Shown one piece after another: positions 46,829 to 56,040 of a stretch of DNA of 64,000 bases (positions are counted from its first letter, which is position 1; every line of letters begins with the position of its first letter). Origin of the DNA: VFMC01 sp046331225 (GTDB taxonomy: Bacteria > Actinomycetota > Acidimicrobiia > Acidimicrobiales > Ilumatobacteraceae). The DNA is taken from NCBI GenBank assembly GCA_046331225.1, contig JAXLRF010000011.1:1-64000 (forward strand), read 5' to 3'. The position numbers were made by a program, and so were the translations under genes. Below the pieces are notes generated by a model, which made no database searches, had not been told where the DNA came from, and was given only the letters and a program-made list of their open reading frames with translations.

Positions 46829-47272
46829 GTGATGCCCGTCCGCGAGCCCGACGACGCCACAGTTCGAGCCATCGTGCTCGACGGCCTCGCCGCCGGCGAC
46901 GACATCACGGACCTTGCCCGCTTGCTACGGGACTTCCACGGCGATCGGTCGACCTACCCGGCCGCCGTGCTCATGGAGCTCGCCGCGGACGCCTACCTCG
47001 CCTGCGGATCGACACGGGCCAGCCGACTCGAGCTCGACGGTCTCGCGGAGCGGATGCTTCCCGAAGACCCGGCGCACGGCAACACCTGGCACTCCAAGCG
47101 CCGGCACTGCGTTCACGGAGCAATCCTCATCGCAGCCGGGGCCGAGCCCGAAGACACCAGCTGGTGGCACCTCGACGATCTGTGGCGCCACGCCCTCGAT
47201 GCGGTCGTCGTACTCGTCAGGGCGGCCGCCCAGCGTCAAGGAGTCTCGGTCGAGACGGTGTGCGCTCGCTGA
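46829..47272 (+). CDS. 147-aa hypothetical protein
   Basis: GTG 46829 or ATG 46832; intact. Acidic helical N-terminus (ATVRAIVLDGLAAGDDITDL), then TWHSKRRHCVHGAILIAAGA and WWHLDDLWRHALDAVVVLVR. No family recognised. Enclosed between the two 23-bp inverted arms. Confidence 0.65.
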   Translation: MMPVREPDDATVRAIVLDGLAAGDDITDLARLLRDFHGDRSTYPAAVLMELAADAYLACGSTRASRLELDGLAERMLPEDPAHGNTWHSKRRHCVHGAILIAAGAEPEDTSWWHLDDLWRHALDAVVVLVRAAAQRQGVSVETVCAR

Positions 47273-47301
47273 CCAACCCTTGACCGCCGGAGGCCTCGAA
47301 A

Positions 47302-47324
47302 GAGCGCACATACCGGGCATTACG
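47302..47324 (-). repeat. Right arm of the 23-bp inverted repeat
   Basis: Inverted copy of 46758-46780, 30 bases after the stop of the 147-aa gene. Confidence 0.9.
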
Positions 47325-47419
47325 GCAGGTGTCTCTGATCTGGCCGAACGTTGCGATGCTCTGTCGTTCGCCGACCGAACCGGAGCACGCGACATGTCGC
47401 ACATTCGAATCCTGACGTG

Positions 47420-47850
47420 ATGGTCGCCGTCCCGCCTTGCGTCGCGCAATTGAGGCGGACAATCTGCAGGTCGATGATGGATCGTCAAGCGGGTGATGCG
47501 GGCGACATCGCACCGACTGGCACGCCGCGATTCATCGCCCGGGCAATCGTGACCGGCGCAGTGGCGATAGCGTCGCCTGGCCCTCGCGTACGAGGCTGCC
47601 TTCACCGTGGCTCTGGGATGGCCGGTCAAGCGTCGATGAGGACGGCGGAAACCGATTCGCGACGGGAATCCTGCTCCTTCTGTCGATCTCGGCGTTGGCT
47701 GTGGTGTCTTTGACGCTGCTTCTGGCTTCGCCACCGGTTCGGCTTCTGGCGCGCTCTGGTATTCGCCTGCCTGCCTTCCTTGGCCTGGGCATTGCTTCTC
47801 ATCGTGCGCTTCCGCACTGGCGATTGCGGCAACTCACTCAGCCGGTGCTG
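47420..47850 (+). pseudogene. Membrane protein, heavily frameshifted
   Basis: Plausible pieces RFIARAIVTGAVAIA, LALAYEAAFTVALGWPVKR and NRFATGILLLLSISALAVVS (membrane helix, 47644-47720) fall in three frames. Ends at the attC-like site at 47849. Function unknown. Confidence 0.35.
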
Positions 47851-47914
47851 GCCGATCTGCCGATAGGCGCCGTCTGCCCTGTGCAAGCCTTTCTCCGTGT
47901 TCGTAGATGCGCGA
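47849..47914 (+). repeat. attC-like site, diverged (plus)
   Basis: GATCTGCCGATAGGCGCC, then GTGCAAGCC, then a weak arm ending GATGCGCG. Confidence 0.5.
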
Positions 47915-48133
47915 CCGGCGAGATGTCCCCGCCTTACTCGATCAGGGCGCCGCGTCGCCTTCTGCACCGTTCCCTTCATCGGGCTGGTGACGACGATCGG
48001 CCTGGCGGTGCTCTTCGGGCTGACCTTGCCCGGCTCGTCGTCTCCCTCGGATGACGCTGCGGCAGGTGCGGTGCTGGTGATGTGGATTGCCGCGATTGCG
48101 GCACTGGATTCCCTTGCTTGCGTGGTCAGCTGA
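47897..48133 (+). CDS. Two-helix membrane protein, possibly truncated
   Basis: 78 aa in frame; helices VPFIGLVTTIGLAVLFGLTL and AGAVLVMWIAAIAALDSLAC. The first residues lie in the repeat, so the start is likely near 47960. A further frame continues EKRQSVQRSLLLGIVIASGG to ~48220, suggesting a frameshift at 48120-48135. Confidence 0.4.
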   Translation: MFVDARPARCPRLTRSGRRVAFCTVPFIGLVTTIGLAVLFGLTLPGSSSPSDDAAAGAVLVMWIAAIAALDSLACVVS

Positions 48134-48298
48134 GAAGCGGCAATCCGTCCAACGGTCCTTGCTGCTGGGCATCGTCATCGCTTCTGGCGGCCCTGGGTTG
48201 GGCCGTCGCGCCGACTGAACGCTGCGTGGGTGGATGCATGTGACTTTGGAGGGGCAGGCGATCGATGCATCAGCGGCGACGCTTCTGCGCCGAGGTGG

Positions 48299-48388
48299 GT
48301 GACGATGGCTTGGCCGGCCGCAGGGGCCGTCGTCGCTGCGGGTTGTGCTCTTGTTGCCGCAGCAGGACGTCGCGGCGGTAGCGCATAG
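48299..48388 (+). CDS. 29-aa membrane peptide
   Basis: GTG start after CGAGGTGG. VTMAWPAAGAVVAAGCALVA then AAGRRGGSA; stop TAG lies within GTAGCGCATAG, the left half of the attC-like site split by copy B. Confidence 0.4.
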   Translation: MTMAWPAAGAVVAAGCALVAAAGRRGGSA

Positions 48389-48466
48389 CTGTAGATATTC
48401 CGGTGATCGAGTGAGGCTGGCGGGGTCCCTCGTCGAGGGTCTGCTTGTGGCTGATCGGAGATCGGG

Positions 48467-49448
48467 ATGTCGTTGTCGTTGGAGGTTGCGGTAGGTCGCG
48501 CTGGGCGTGATGAGGTGCTCGCCAGATATGTGGAGTTCGTGGCGGCGAGGTGCCGTCCGAACACGGTGTTGGCGACGGTGTCGGACTTGCGGGTGTTCTT
48601 CGCGGTGATCGACAAGGACCCGGTGGCGGTGACGCCGGCGGACGTGCTCGAGTTCATCACCGTCCAGCGCCGTGGTGCTGGTGATGGTCGGGTGGTTCGT
48701 CTCGCGGATGGCGGATCGGGGATGGCAGCGCGCACGATCCGTCGCCGGTTGGCGTCGGTGTCGGGGTTGTTCAACTGGCTCGTGCTGTGCGATCAGGCGG
48801 CGAACCCGGTGCGGGATGGCGACTCGCCGGTCGGGTGCAGGCGGGCAGTCGACCGGCGTGCTGATCCGCACGCCGCAGACGTTGCCGAAGGTCCTTGATC
48901 CGGGCGATGTGATCTTGTTGTTGGGAGCGGTCCGTCGTTGGCCGGGACCGGGCGATGCTCGAAGCGATGGTGCTTGGCGAACTGCGCTGTTGCGGGGTGA
49001 TCGAGGCTCAGGTTGGAGGACCTGCAGCCGACGAACCGGCAGGTCTTCGTGTTGCCGGCGAGGCGGCCACCAGCGTCTGGATCGTGTCGATGAGTTCTCC
49101 AGAGCGTGTCGAACTATCTGTCGCTCGAACGACCGGGCCGGCGCGATCAGGCGCGCTGTTCCGATGTCGTTGAAGAACGCGTGCCGGGCAGGCGTTGAGC
49201 ATCGATGGGCTCGAGCAGATCGTCCTGCCCGGCTCGAAGGCCGGTCTGGAGCGCGACATGTCATCCAGTTGCGACACGTGTCGCAGGCGCGTCTGCGCAA
49301 GCAGGGATGGCGTTGAAGCGGTCAAGCCCAAGCTGGTCACCGCTCGATCGAGTCGACGTCTATCTGCATCTCGCCGACAGCTGGCTCGCCGGCGAGTATC
49401 CAGCACGCCAGCGACCTGATCGACGCCAGCGTCGGGATCCTTCGATGA
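48467..49448 (+). pseudogene. Tyrosine recombinase 1 of copy B, frameshifted
   Basis: ATG 48467 after GGAGATCGGG. MSLSLEVAVGRAGRDEVLAR to RLASVSGLFNWLVLC is open; afterwards LPKVLDPGDVILLLGAVRRW, GLEQIV, and LHLADSWLAGE appear in other frames. The 982-base length is not a multiple of three. Reconstructs to the same XerC/D-like protein as in copy A. Confidence 0.72.
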
Positions 49449-50657
49449 ACGCCGTCGCCGCCCTCAACCAGCCCGCCGATGACGGTGTCGGTCGGCATCA
49501 CGGTGGGGATCGTCGTCGCGCAGGCCCCGCGTGCAGCCGCTGCCTGGCGTTATCTGGATCGACGCCGTGTCGATGCGCCCGCAACGGTGGATGTCGCGGA
49601 CAACACGCTGCGCTGCTTCAGCACGATTCATCGTCGTCGAACACCCGGACCTCGTCGGAACGCCGACGTTCGCAGGCCCATGTCGAAGGTTCAAGCTGTT
49701 CTTCATCGCGCACATCACCGCCGCAGGCCGGCCACCAGCGGAACACGATCCGGCAGCGAGTTCGAGGATGCTGCGCTCGTTCTTCGATGGGATCATCGGT
49801 GGGACTGGACGACGCACCGCAACGGATCGATCTTCTCCGTCGATGTCCCGGTCGCTGATGACCCGCTGCCCCAGTTCCTCGACGACGTCAGCCGCCCGAC
49901 TCGCAGCCGCAGCGCTGGTGCTGCCCCGTTCGATCGGCTCGTGATCGAGCTGCTGTCGAGAACCGGGATGCGTGTCGGTGAGCTCTGCACGCTCGAGCGT
50001 GGCGCCGTCGACCAGCAGGGCACCCTGGCTGCGGATCCCGGTCGGCAAGCTCACAACGACCGGCTCGTCAATGCACCCGAACGCTGCCCGGTGCTCATCG
50101 ACTGGCTCGCCGATCATCCGCCCGTCGATCGACTGCTGCTGCACTATCCAGCCAGCCGCTCAGCCGACACCGGTGACGTCGTGCGTCGCATCGCCGCCGG
50201 CGCCGGGCTCGGTCCACGTGCATCCGCATCGACTGCGCCACCCTCATGACCAGGCGATCAACCGTAGGACCGACTCGAAGCAATCGCGACGATGCTCGGA
50301 CATCGCAGTCTGCGCGCTGACCTCACCTGCGCGCGAGATCGCAAGGAGCAAGACCGTCGCCGACGAATACGCCGCCTCCTGCCGAATCGGCGCGCTCTAC
50401 ACCGCCACCGACCCTGAGCAACGCTTGCAGCAGCTCGCCGGTGACATCGGCGCATGCTCGCCAACGGTTAGGGTGCAACTGGCCGCCAGCGACTGCTGGC
50501 CGAAACGATCTGCGAAGGCTGCGGCTACTACCAGACCGCCGTCGAGTTCCGCCCCACCCTGCGAGCCCAAGCCGACCACGCCACCCGCAACCATCAGACC
50601 GACCGGGCCGCCATCTTCAACCGGCTCCTCGACACCCTCCCCGCCGAGACCGCCTGA
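49445..50657 (+). pseudogene. Tyrosine recombinase 2 of copy B, frameshifted
   Basis: Starts ATG overlapping the stop of recombinase 1. FDRLVIELLSRTGMRVGELC (first catalytic Arg region) is open; the active-site box and zinc-like tail (TICEGCGYYQTAVEFRP) are in other frames to the TGA at 50655-50657. Confidence 0.72.
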
Positions 50658-50662
50658 CCACC

Positions 50663-50709
50663 GATCACCGGAATAACCCGATCACCCCTTGACAGATCAC
50701 CGGAATAAC
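50663..50709. repeat. Double terminal motif of copy B
   Basis: Two GATCACCGGAATAAC copies 17 bases apart; the outer copy joins directly to TGCCGATCGG. Confidence 0.88.
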
Positions 50710-50769
50710 TGCCGATCGGAGCGGCCTGATGCCTTGCGCTCGCCGTCCGATCCGGGCACTCGGCGCTAC
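50710..50769 (+). repeat. attC-like site, right part, split by copy B (plus)
   Basis: TGCCGATCGGAGCGGCC, GATGCCTTGCGCTCGCCG, TCCGATCCGGGCACTCGGCG. The left part is 48379-48391. Outer arm also serves as the immediate downstream end of the minus DinB gene. Confidence 0.82.
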
Positions 50770-51308
50770 TTCGATACGACGCCGAGATCTCTGACCAACC
50801 GACGAAGGAGGCACATCTCGCCGAGGTTCTTCGTCATCTCCATCGAAGCCCAGCCGAGCACGTACGCGAACGGGCGCCCGTCGGTGTAGGGAAATCGGGT
50901 GAGCTCGCTCGATCGCAGGTCGTCGTCGGTCAGTCCCGCGACGAACGTCGTCCATTCCGACCACAGCTCTCGGATTCGTCGGACCGATTGAGGGCCGGGC
51001 CATTCGACGTCTTCGGGCGCTGGCAGCGACGCGCCCCGACACGCCGCGAGGAGGGTTTCCAGCCACCAGATCGGGTGCCACATGGTCCAACCGAAACTCG
51101 GCACGGGGACGTCCGGTGGCTCCTCGCCAAGTTGGCCGAACCAGTGACCGTCGCGTTCATGAACGGTCCAACTCTGCGGGTGGAACCGATGCAGACACTC
51201 CTCGAGGGACACCTCGGCGAGCACCTCGTCTGCGAGCTCGAGAAGGATCAGGACTTGACGATCAAGTACCGCGCGTATCCCGGGATCGACGGCCGCGGGC
51301 AATGCCAT
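50766..51308 (-). CDS. DinB-superfamily protein
   Basis: 180 aa from ATG 51308. Four-helix bundle pattern: VLDRQVLILLELADEVLAEV, FGWTMWHPIWWLETLLAACR (metal-site His), then LWSEWTTFVAGLTDDDL and the AYVLGWASMEMTKNLGEMC ending. Likely a metal-dependent thiol-linked enzyme of unknown substrate. Intact, unlike most neighbours. Confidence 0.65.
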   Translation of the reverse strand: MALPAAVDPGIRAVLDRQVLILLELADEVLAEVSLEECLHRFHPQSWTVHERDGHWFGQLGEEPPDVPVPSFGWTMWHPIWWLETLLAACRGASLPAPEDVEWPGPQSVRRIRELWSEWTTFVAGLTDDDLRSSELTRFPYTDGRPFAYVLGWASMEMTKNLGEMCLLRRLVRDLGVVSK

Positions 51309-51344
51309 ATCGACGAAGGTACTGCTCGCGATGCACCGGCGACG

Positions 51345-51372
51345 CCGACCCGAACTGCCGCTCGGCGCTACG
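51345..51372 (+). repeat. attC-like half-site (plus)
   Basis: CCGAACTGCCGCTCGGCGCT; mirror counterpart of 42425-42441 within the inverted duplication. Confidence 0.5.
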
Positions 51373-51639
51373 TCGCGACTAGCGATTCGGAGCACACACA
51401 ACGACGCTGCGCCACGTGGCAGTGTGGGGCTTCGCTCGTCGGCTCGACCACCGCAGATGTGATGTTCGTTCGGCCAGCAGGTCAACGTTCGGGTTGGGGA
51501 CTTCGACGAGAGTGAGGCGTCGACGCTCTAACCCGGATCGATGGCTCGGGCGAACATCGCGAGGGTTCAACAGCCGCCGGCGTTCGTCCTGTGGCGCATC
51601 GTCGGGCCAACCGTTGCGCAGGGCCCCCGTCACTCGTGG

Positions 51640-52300
51640 TCAGCTCGAAGGCGAAGTTCGGGTTGGGGCGCAGGCCGATGGTGCGCTCTTGTCGAGCGCA
51701 TCGAGGTAGCTGGGTTGGTCGTAGTCCCACCGTCCAGCCCGTGGAAGGCGACGACCTGCTCGGCGATCCGCCGAGCACCCTTCACGGTCGAGAACGCCCA
51801 TCGAAGCCAACCAAGCTTGGTCAACGCCGCAGCGGCAGCGGCGAGCAGCGGTGCTGGACAGACCGCGCCCGAGCTCGGCCAACCCGTTGCAGCACGCCAC
51901 GGACAATGCGTCATAACGACGCCGGCGACTTGCGTTGAGCCTCAATCGTGGCCAATTGCGCATCGGCGTCGGCGCGCTCGTCGGGTGGCAGTGCTTCAGC
52001 ACCTCCGCTCCGATGCCGAATCTCAAGGAACTCCTCGATCCGTCCGGTACTCCACGTCGATAGCACCAGCATGGCAGTAGGCACGGCCTCACCTGTTCCA
52101 TCAAACGCTCAGCTTCAGCGATGCCGCGCTGGCTGAACCTAGCCCGCCGCCCAAGTCAGTACGTGCGAGATAACCAAGGCCGTTGCACCACTGGAATGCA
52201 TCGATCGTCCGGTCGTGGCCAAGGCCGATCCGCGCCCCGATCTCGTCTCGATTCGCCTTGCCGCGCTCGCTTCCGTCGACCTGTTCGTACACCGCGAGGA
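51640..52300 (-). pseudogene. Winged-helix/membrane protein, frameshifted (duplicate 2)
   Basis: Inverted relative of 41460-42142. MYEQVDGSERGKANRDEIGA, GYLARTDLGGGL, MEQVRPCLLPCWCY and SYLDALDKS segments lie in different frames. It differs from copy 1 by many substitutions and separate indels, so duplication is not very recent. Confidence 0.5.
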
Positions 52301-52404
52301 AAGCACCCTGATCCGCTCCGCCCGCCGATCTGCCACGGTGGCCATGCCGAAGGCCGTCCTCGGCGCGTGCTAGCGGTCGTCCCCGGCATTCGAGTGCCGG
52401 CAGG

Positions 52405-52432
52405 TAGCGCCGAGCTGCCGATCGGTCGGTAA
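52405..52432 (+). repeat. attC-like site, left arm (plus)
   Basis: TAGCGCCGAGCTGCCGATCG followed by a diverged remainder. Confidence 0.55.
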
Positions 52433-52509
52433 CAGGTCATCACCGGCCGGCCCCGTTGAAGGCAGCCACCGAGCGTGCGTGACGTTGCTGCGCACCACCA
52501 TTGAGCGCA

Positions 52510-53019
52510 ATGGGAACGACAACCAGCAAGCCGACCGAAGTGCTCGACGCAATGCTCGAACACGTCCGCTACGAAGGCGGTAGAAAGGCGGTCAACTTCC
52601 TCCCGACTCGGAAACGCATGGTGCGCGCCGCACTGCCTTCGGACCTTGCGCCATTCGCCAGCGAGAGCATCCTGGAGGCTGGGCTGGTTCACTTCCGCTG
52701 CCTGATCGAGTTTCGCGGCAACAAGCCGGAGGAGACAGGTGATGGCGCGCGATTACGTGAAGGAATGGGACTGGACTATCTCCGGTGGGCTCGTGAAGGT
52801 TGGCGAACTTCACGGCCGCGTTGCGCATCTCGGGACAATCCGGGCACCAGTCAACGGCGATGGCGCCTTCGATTGGTCGAGGTGGCTCAACGAGCACGCA
52901 AGGACGGTGCTCGCTGCGCCGCGACTTCCTCCTCGCCTTCGCAGGCCAATCCAACTCGATTCCCTGCGCTCGATCGAGGTGACCTTCTCGGTGCGATCGA
53001 TGTGCTGCTCGGCGCCTAA
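52510..53019 (+). pseudogene. Hypothetical cassette protein, frameshifted
   Basis: ATG 52510: GTTTSKPTEVLDAMLEHVRY and SESILEAGLVHFRCLIEF, then in another frame MARDYVKEWDWTISGGLVKV to FDWSRWLNEHARTVL, returning to GDLLGAIDVLLGA with TAA inside GCCTAAC. About 165 aa originally; family not recognised. Confidence 0.5.
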
Positions 53020-53075
53020 CGCAGGCCGTAGCACTTGGCCGGGACGCAGAACTGCCGCCGCGCTGCCGGTCCGCG
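53014..53075 (+). repeat. attC-like site with GCCTAAC box (plus)
   Basis: GCGCCTAACGCAGGCC at the gene end, then CAGAACTGCCGCCGCGCTG; shared by the convergent TIR gene on the other strand. Confidence 0.5.
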
Positions 53076-53143
53076 CCGAAGGCCACAGACTGCCAGCTGC
53101 GGCCGGGATAAGGGAAGCGAGGCGGCGCCCCGTTCCGTCCTCG

Positions 53144-53866
53144 GTCACCACGCTCGGCTGGGCGGCTCCTCGGCATGGTCAGCCGCAACTGCGGCGATTT
53201 TCTCGGCCACTTCATTCATCGACAGGTCATCGCCGATGGTCAACCGGACCGTGCAGCGAGCAGAGGCTTACCTCTCGTAGGGCCTCGAACGTCGTTCCGT
53301 GGGCGACGGGGATGAGCCGATCGGTGAACAGCAACGCTGAAAGCTCCCTCGTAGCGGCCACGTCCCTCGGCAGGCTCCGGAGCATGTTTGGGGTCACGAG
53401 CACGATGCCGATTCTCGACATGGCCAGACCCCGGTCAATCTCGGTTAGGAGTGACTTGCCAAGACCGATCTCGGTCTCGCTGAACCAGACCGTCGCACCG
53501 CTGGCGAGGAGTTAATCGTACAACTCCTTCGCCACGCCGGTTCGGTCCTCCCAGGCGTGGCACAGGAAGAGGTCGCGATGCTGCAGGAACAACTGTGCCT
53601 GAACCCCGGCAACGAGCGACGGGCTCGAAGGTGCGCCACTCGCTTGGCAGGCCGACGCGCCGCTGCGCGGCCGGCGGAGTGCCACCGCCTCCGCCGGACG
53701 AGCTTCTTCCGCCGGACGAGCCATTCCGCGAAGTTGCTTGGCCTGTTGCGCTTGGCACAGGCGGCGTGTAGGAGTACGAAGGATACGAACGGCCCGATTT
53801 GTACCGACACACGGGGCGCTCTCGCGGCCGCTGGCGGTGCGGTGGCCTCGGCAGGGTGCTGTGCAT
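53144..53866 (-). pseudogene. TIR-domain protein, broken
   Basis: The TIR domain starts DLFLCHAWEDRTGVAKELYD, is cut by an in-frame TAA at 53512-53514, then continues GATVWFSETEIGLGKSLLTE, IGIVLVTPNMLRS and LSALLFTDRLIPVAHGTTFE. A C-terminal piece SMNEVAEKIAAVAADH ends at 53144. The N-terminal part (about 53590-53866) is low-complexity and its frame is unclear. Bacterial TIR proteins often act as NAD-consuming anti-phage effectors; the Glu of ETE could be catalytic. Confidence 0.6.
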
Positions 53867-54244
53867 CGGAACCTTATTCGGATGGTATCAGGGCCCTCTT
53901 GGCCCAAGTGGTACGAACGCTGCTGCACTAGTTGGTGGAAATGGCGAACCTGCTGACGACGGCAGAATCCTCGACGACGGTCTGTCGAGATGGCTTCTCG
54001 CAGCAGCACTTCGCCCACCTATGACGCGGCTTCCTACCTGACTTCAATCCGCGTGGTGACTCTTGGGGAGAAGGAAGTTGCGAAAGCGCCCATACCTGAC
54101 GGTCGGCCACCGACACGGTGACTACGGTGCGACGCAATGGAGCCCGGGATGAACACCGGCATGTCGAGTTGTTGGGAAGTGCGGCCGAGTCGACCTCGAC
54201 ACGGTCATCGTGATGGATGCGTTAGCGATCGGACCTATCAGCAC

Positions 54245-54592
54245 CTACCTGTGCAGTCTCGTCGACGTCGATCCGAATCGGCTTCGTGAGCGTGACTCCG
54301 AAGCGCCGATCGTGGCGACCGGGAAGCGGACGTGCAGATACCACAGGAAGCGGTCTTGCTGCTCGGGAACCAGGTAGAAGCGGCGTTTACGCCTGGACAG
54401 CAGGTCATATGCGAGCGAGGTCGCAAGGATCCGAGCAGCGCAAGGGCAAGCATGGTCCTTCGTCATCCACCCTGCCTCGCGTTCCGCTGAGATGGCGAAC
54501 TCATGTGCACCGCACTTCGACCGGCTGGTCACAATCGAAGACCTCATCAAGCAAGTCAGCGGATCATCGGACGCTCTCCGTCGCCTCGACAA
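54245..54592 (-). CDS. Hypothetical protein, frame uncertain
   Basis: Segment LATSLAYDLLSRRKRRFYLV PEQQ... looks coding and continues in a second frame as TLTKPI RIDVDETAQVGADRS to ~54215. No family recognised. Overlaps the N-terminus of the plus-strand gene; one of the two may be wrong. Confidence 0.3.
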   Translation of the reverse strand: MSRRRRASDDPLTCLMRSSIVTSRSKCGAHEFAISAEREAGWMTKDHACPCAARILATSLAYDLLSRRKRRFYLVPEQQDRFLWYLHVRFPVATIGASESRSRSRFGSTSTRLHR

Positions 54593-55005
54593 CGATCCTT
54601 GAGAGATGTTTGCGACCAGGGTGGGTCCGGAGTTCGATTCAGTGAAGTCCGCGTGGGGCGACGACTACCGAGCTGCGGTTGCCGCCCTCGCACAGGGCGA
54701 ACATGACCATTGGACCGAGGCACTGCGAAACAAGCACTCAGCGCACGTACGTCCAGTTCCTCGGCGAGGGTAACGGCTGGGTGAGCCATCATGTCGAACT
54801 CGGCGAAGTCGAAGCGGGGCTGAACGGACGGTCCCCGGACCCGGCCCTCGTCCCCGCTGGCGCGCTTGTTCGGACAAGAAATGCAATCCGGCGCCCTGTT
54901 CCGAAAATGTCCTTTTCGATGCCCGTCTCTGAACAGCGCGACGCACTCTCAGAGATCGTTCTGGTGGTGTCGGAGTTGCGACGATGGTTGTTGTCGCATC
55001 CGTAA
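54493..55005 (+). pseudogene. Hypothetical cassette protein, frameshifted
   Basis: ATG 54493: ANSCAPHFDRLVTIEDLIKQ; another frame FDSVKSAWGDDYRAAVAALA; the C-terminal part QRTYVQFLGEGNGWVSHHVE through LSEIVLVVSELRRWLLSHP is open from 54679. About 170 aa originally. Followed by a full attC-like site. Confidence 0.45.
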
Positions 55006-55036
55006 AGAGCACCGCTGGTTCATCGTCTGCTGATCA

Positions 55037-55108
55037 GCGCGCACCGAACTGCCGATCGGCACGGCCCGATGCGGCGCGCTCGGTGGCCGAAGCGCGCACT
55101 ACGGGCGG
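55037..55108 (+). repeat. attC-like site (plus)
   Basis: GCGCACCGAACTGCCGATCG, GCACGGCCCGATGC, then an outer arm ending GCGCGCACTACGGGC. Confidence 0.7.
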
Positions 55109-55175
55109 GTTCCCGATGAGCACCTCTGCGCTTCGGTACGTCGAGGCGCCGTGAGACATCTGAGAGAATCCGGCT

Positions 55176-55451
55176 GTGGCGACGACGACCGGTGAGCGAC
55201 GGTTTGGCATCGCGCTTGCCGTTGGACTCCTCGCGGTTCAGGTCCTCCTGGCCAACGCTGCACTGTCGACGGAGGCTGACGGATCGTTGACAGTCTGGAT
55301 TCGAACTGCGCTCGTGGCCGTTCTGGTCGCAGAGGCCGTTGCGCTGTGGCGATTGCCCCGAGCCGGTCGAGAGGCGGTCGCCTACGCCGTTTCCTTTGGA
55401 GGCATGTTCGTTGTCGCTGTGCTCGCTGTCCCGCTGATCTTCGGCTGGTAG
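55176..55451 (+). CDS. 91-aa three-helix membrane protein
   Basis: GTG 55176. Helices GIALAVGLLAVQVLLANAAL, IRTALVAVLVAEAVALW and AVSFGGMFVVAVLAVPLIFG; ends at TAG of TAGCGCACAGCTGCC. Intact; no family. Confidence 0.6.
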   Translation: MATTTGERRFGIALAVGLLAVQVLLANAALSTEADGSLTVWIRTALVAVLVAEAVALWRLPRAGREAVAYAVSFGGMFVVAVLAVPLIFGW

Positions 55452-55500
55452 CGCACAGCTGCCGATCGGTGTTCTCCACCGGTCGCCGTGTCAGGACGGT
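55449..55500 (+). repeat. attC-like site (plus)
   Basis: TAGCGCACAGCTGCCGATCG, opposite arm CCGGTCGCCGTGTC. Stop codon of the membrane protein is the first triplet. Confidence 0.65.
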
Positions 55501-56003
55501 GCTTTGAGCCGAACTGCTCCCGTCTCGCAGAACGATGTGTCCGTCGCAGGCGACTGTCCGAGACAAGCACCGTCCACCAGACTGCGGTGCCCGAGCGGCC
55601 CGTCGAGATGCACGACGACGGTGTTGGCATCGTTTGTCGGACACGTGTAGGCGAGCGTGGGGTCGAGAGGATCGACGGAGAAGGTGATGACGACTTGGTC
55701 CGCCTCGGTGACGATGACTGGTTCGAGCACTTCTCCGGTCACGCCGTCGGCGCAACCCAGCCGAGTCACAAGTACCGCGAACGATGTTGTTGTCGCAGTC
55801 ACCGCCTCGCCGGGATCGATCGTCCAGGTGGCCGCATCGCCGCTTGACTCGTCGGCCGCGAGGCTCGACGATGTCGTAACGGCCTTCGGTTCGCTCGGCT
55901 CCGTCGCGATCGAGGTGTCGACTTGTTGTGCAGCGCCGCCGTTGCAGCCAGCAAGCCCGATGGAGACGATCACCGCCGTCACCGGTGCGAGTAGGCGTCC
56001 CAC
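55491..56003 (-). CDS. Predicted lipoprotein, 170 aa
   Basis: GTG 56003. Signal peptide with lipobox IGLAGC (Cys 20), Thr/Ser linker, then a beta-rich domain with four cysteines (RLGCADG, YTCPT, GACLG, FCET). Intact. Opposite in strand to most neighbours; function unknown. Confidence 0.68.
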   Translation of the reverse strand: MGRLLAPVTAVIVSIGLAGCNGGAAQQVDTSIATEPSEPKAVTTSSSLAADESSGDAATWTIDPGEAVTATTTSFAVLVTRLGCADGVTGEVLEPVIVTEADQVVITFSVDPLDPTLAYTCPTNDANTVVVHLDGPLGHRSLVDGACLGQSPATDTSFCETGAVRLKAPS

Positions 56004-56010
56004 GCAGCCG

Positions 56011-56040
56011 ACCCTAACTGCCGATCGGGCGCGGCGGGGT
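56011..56040 (+). repeat. attC-like site with CCTAAC box
   Basis: CCCTAACTGCCGATCGGGCG, between the starts/ends of two minus-strand cassettes. Confidence 0.55.

Larger units (their letters stand above)
48391..50709 (+). mobile_element. Two-recombinase element, copy B
   Basis: About 2.32 kb, inverted relative to copy A. Single motif GATATTCCGGTGATC at 48394-48408; double motif GATCACCGGAATAAC at 50663-50677 and 50695-50709. Left flank GCGCATAGCTG and right flank TGCCGATCGG rejoin into the attC-like core. Confidence 0.82.
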
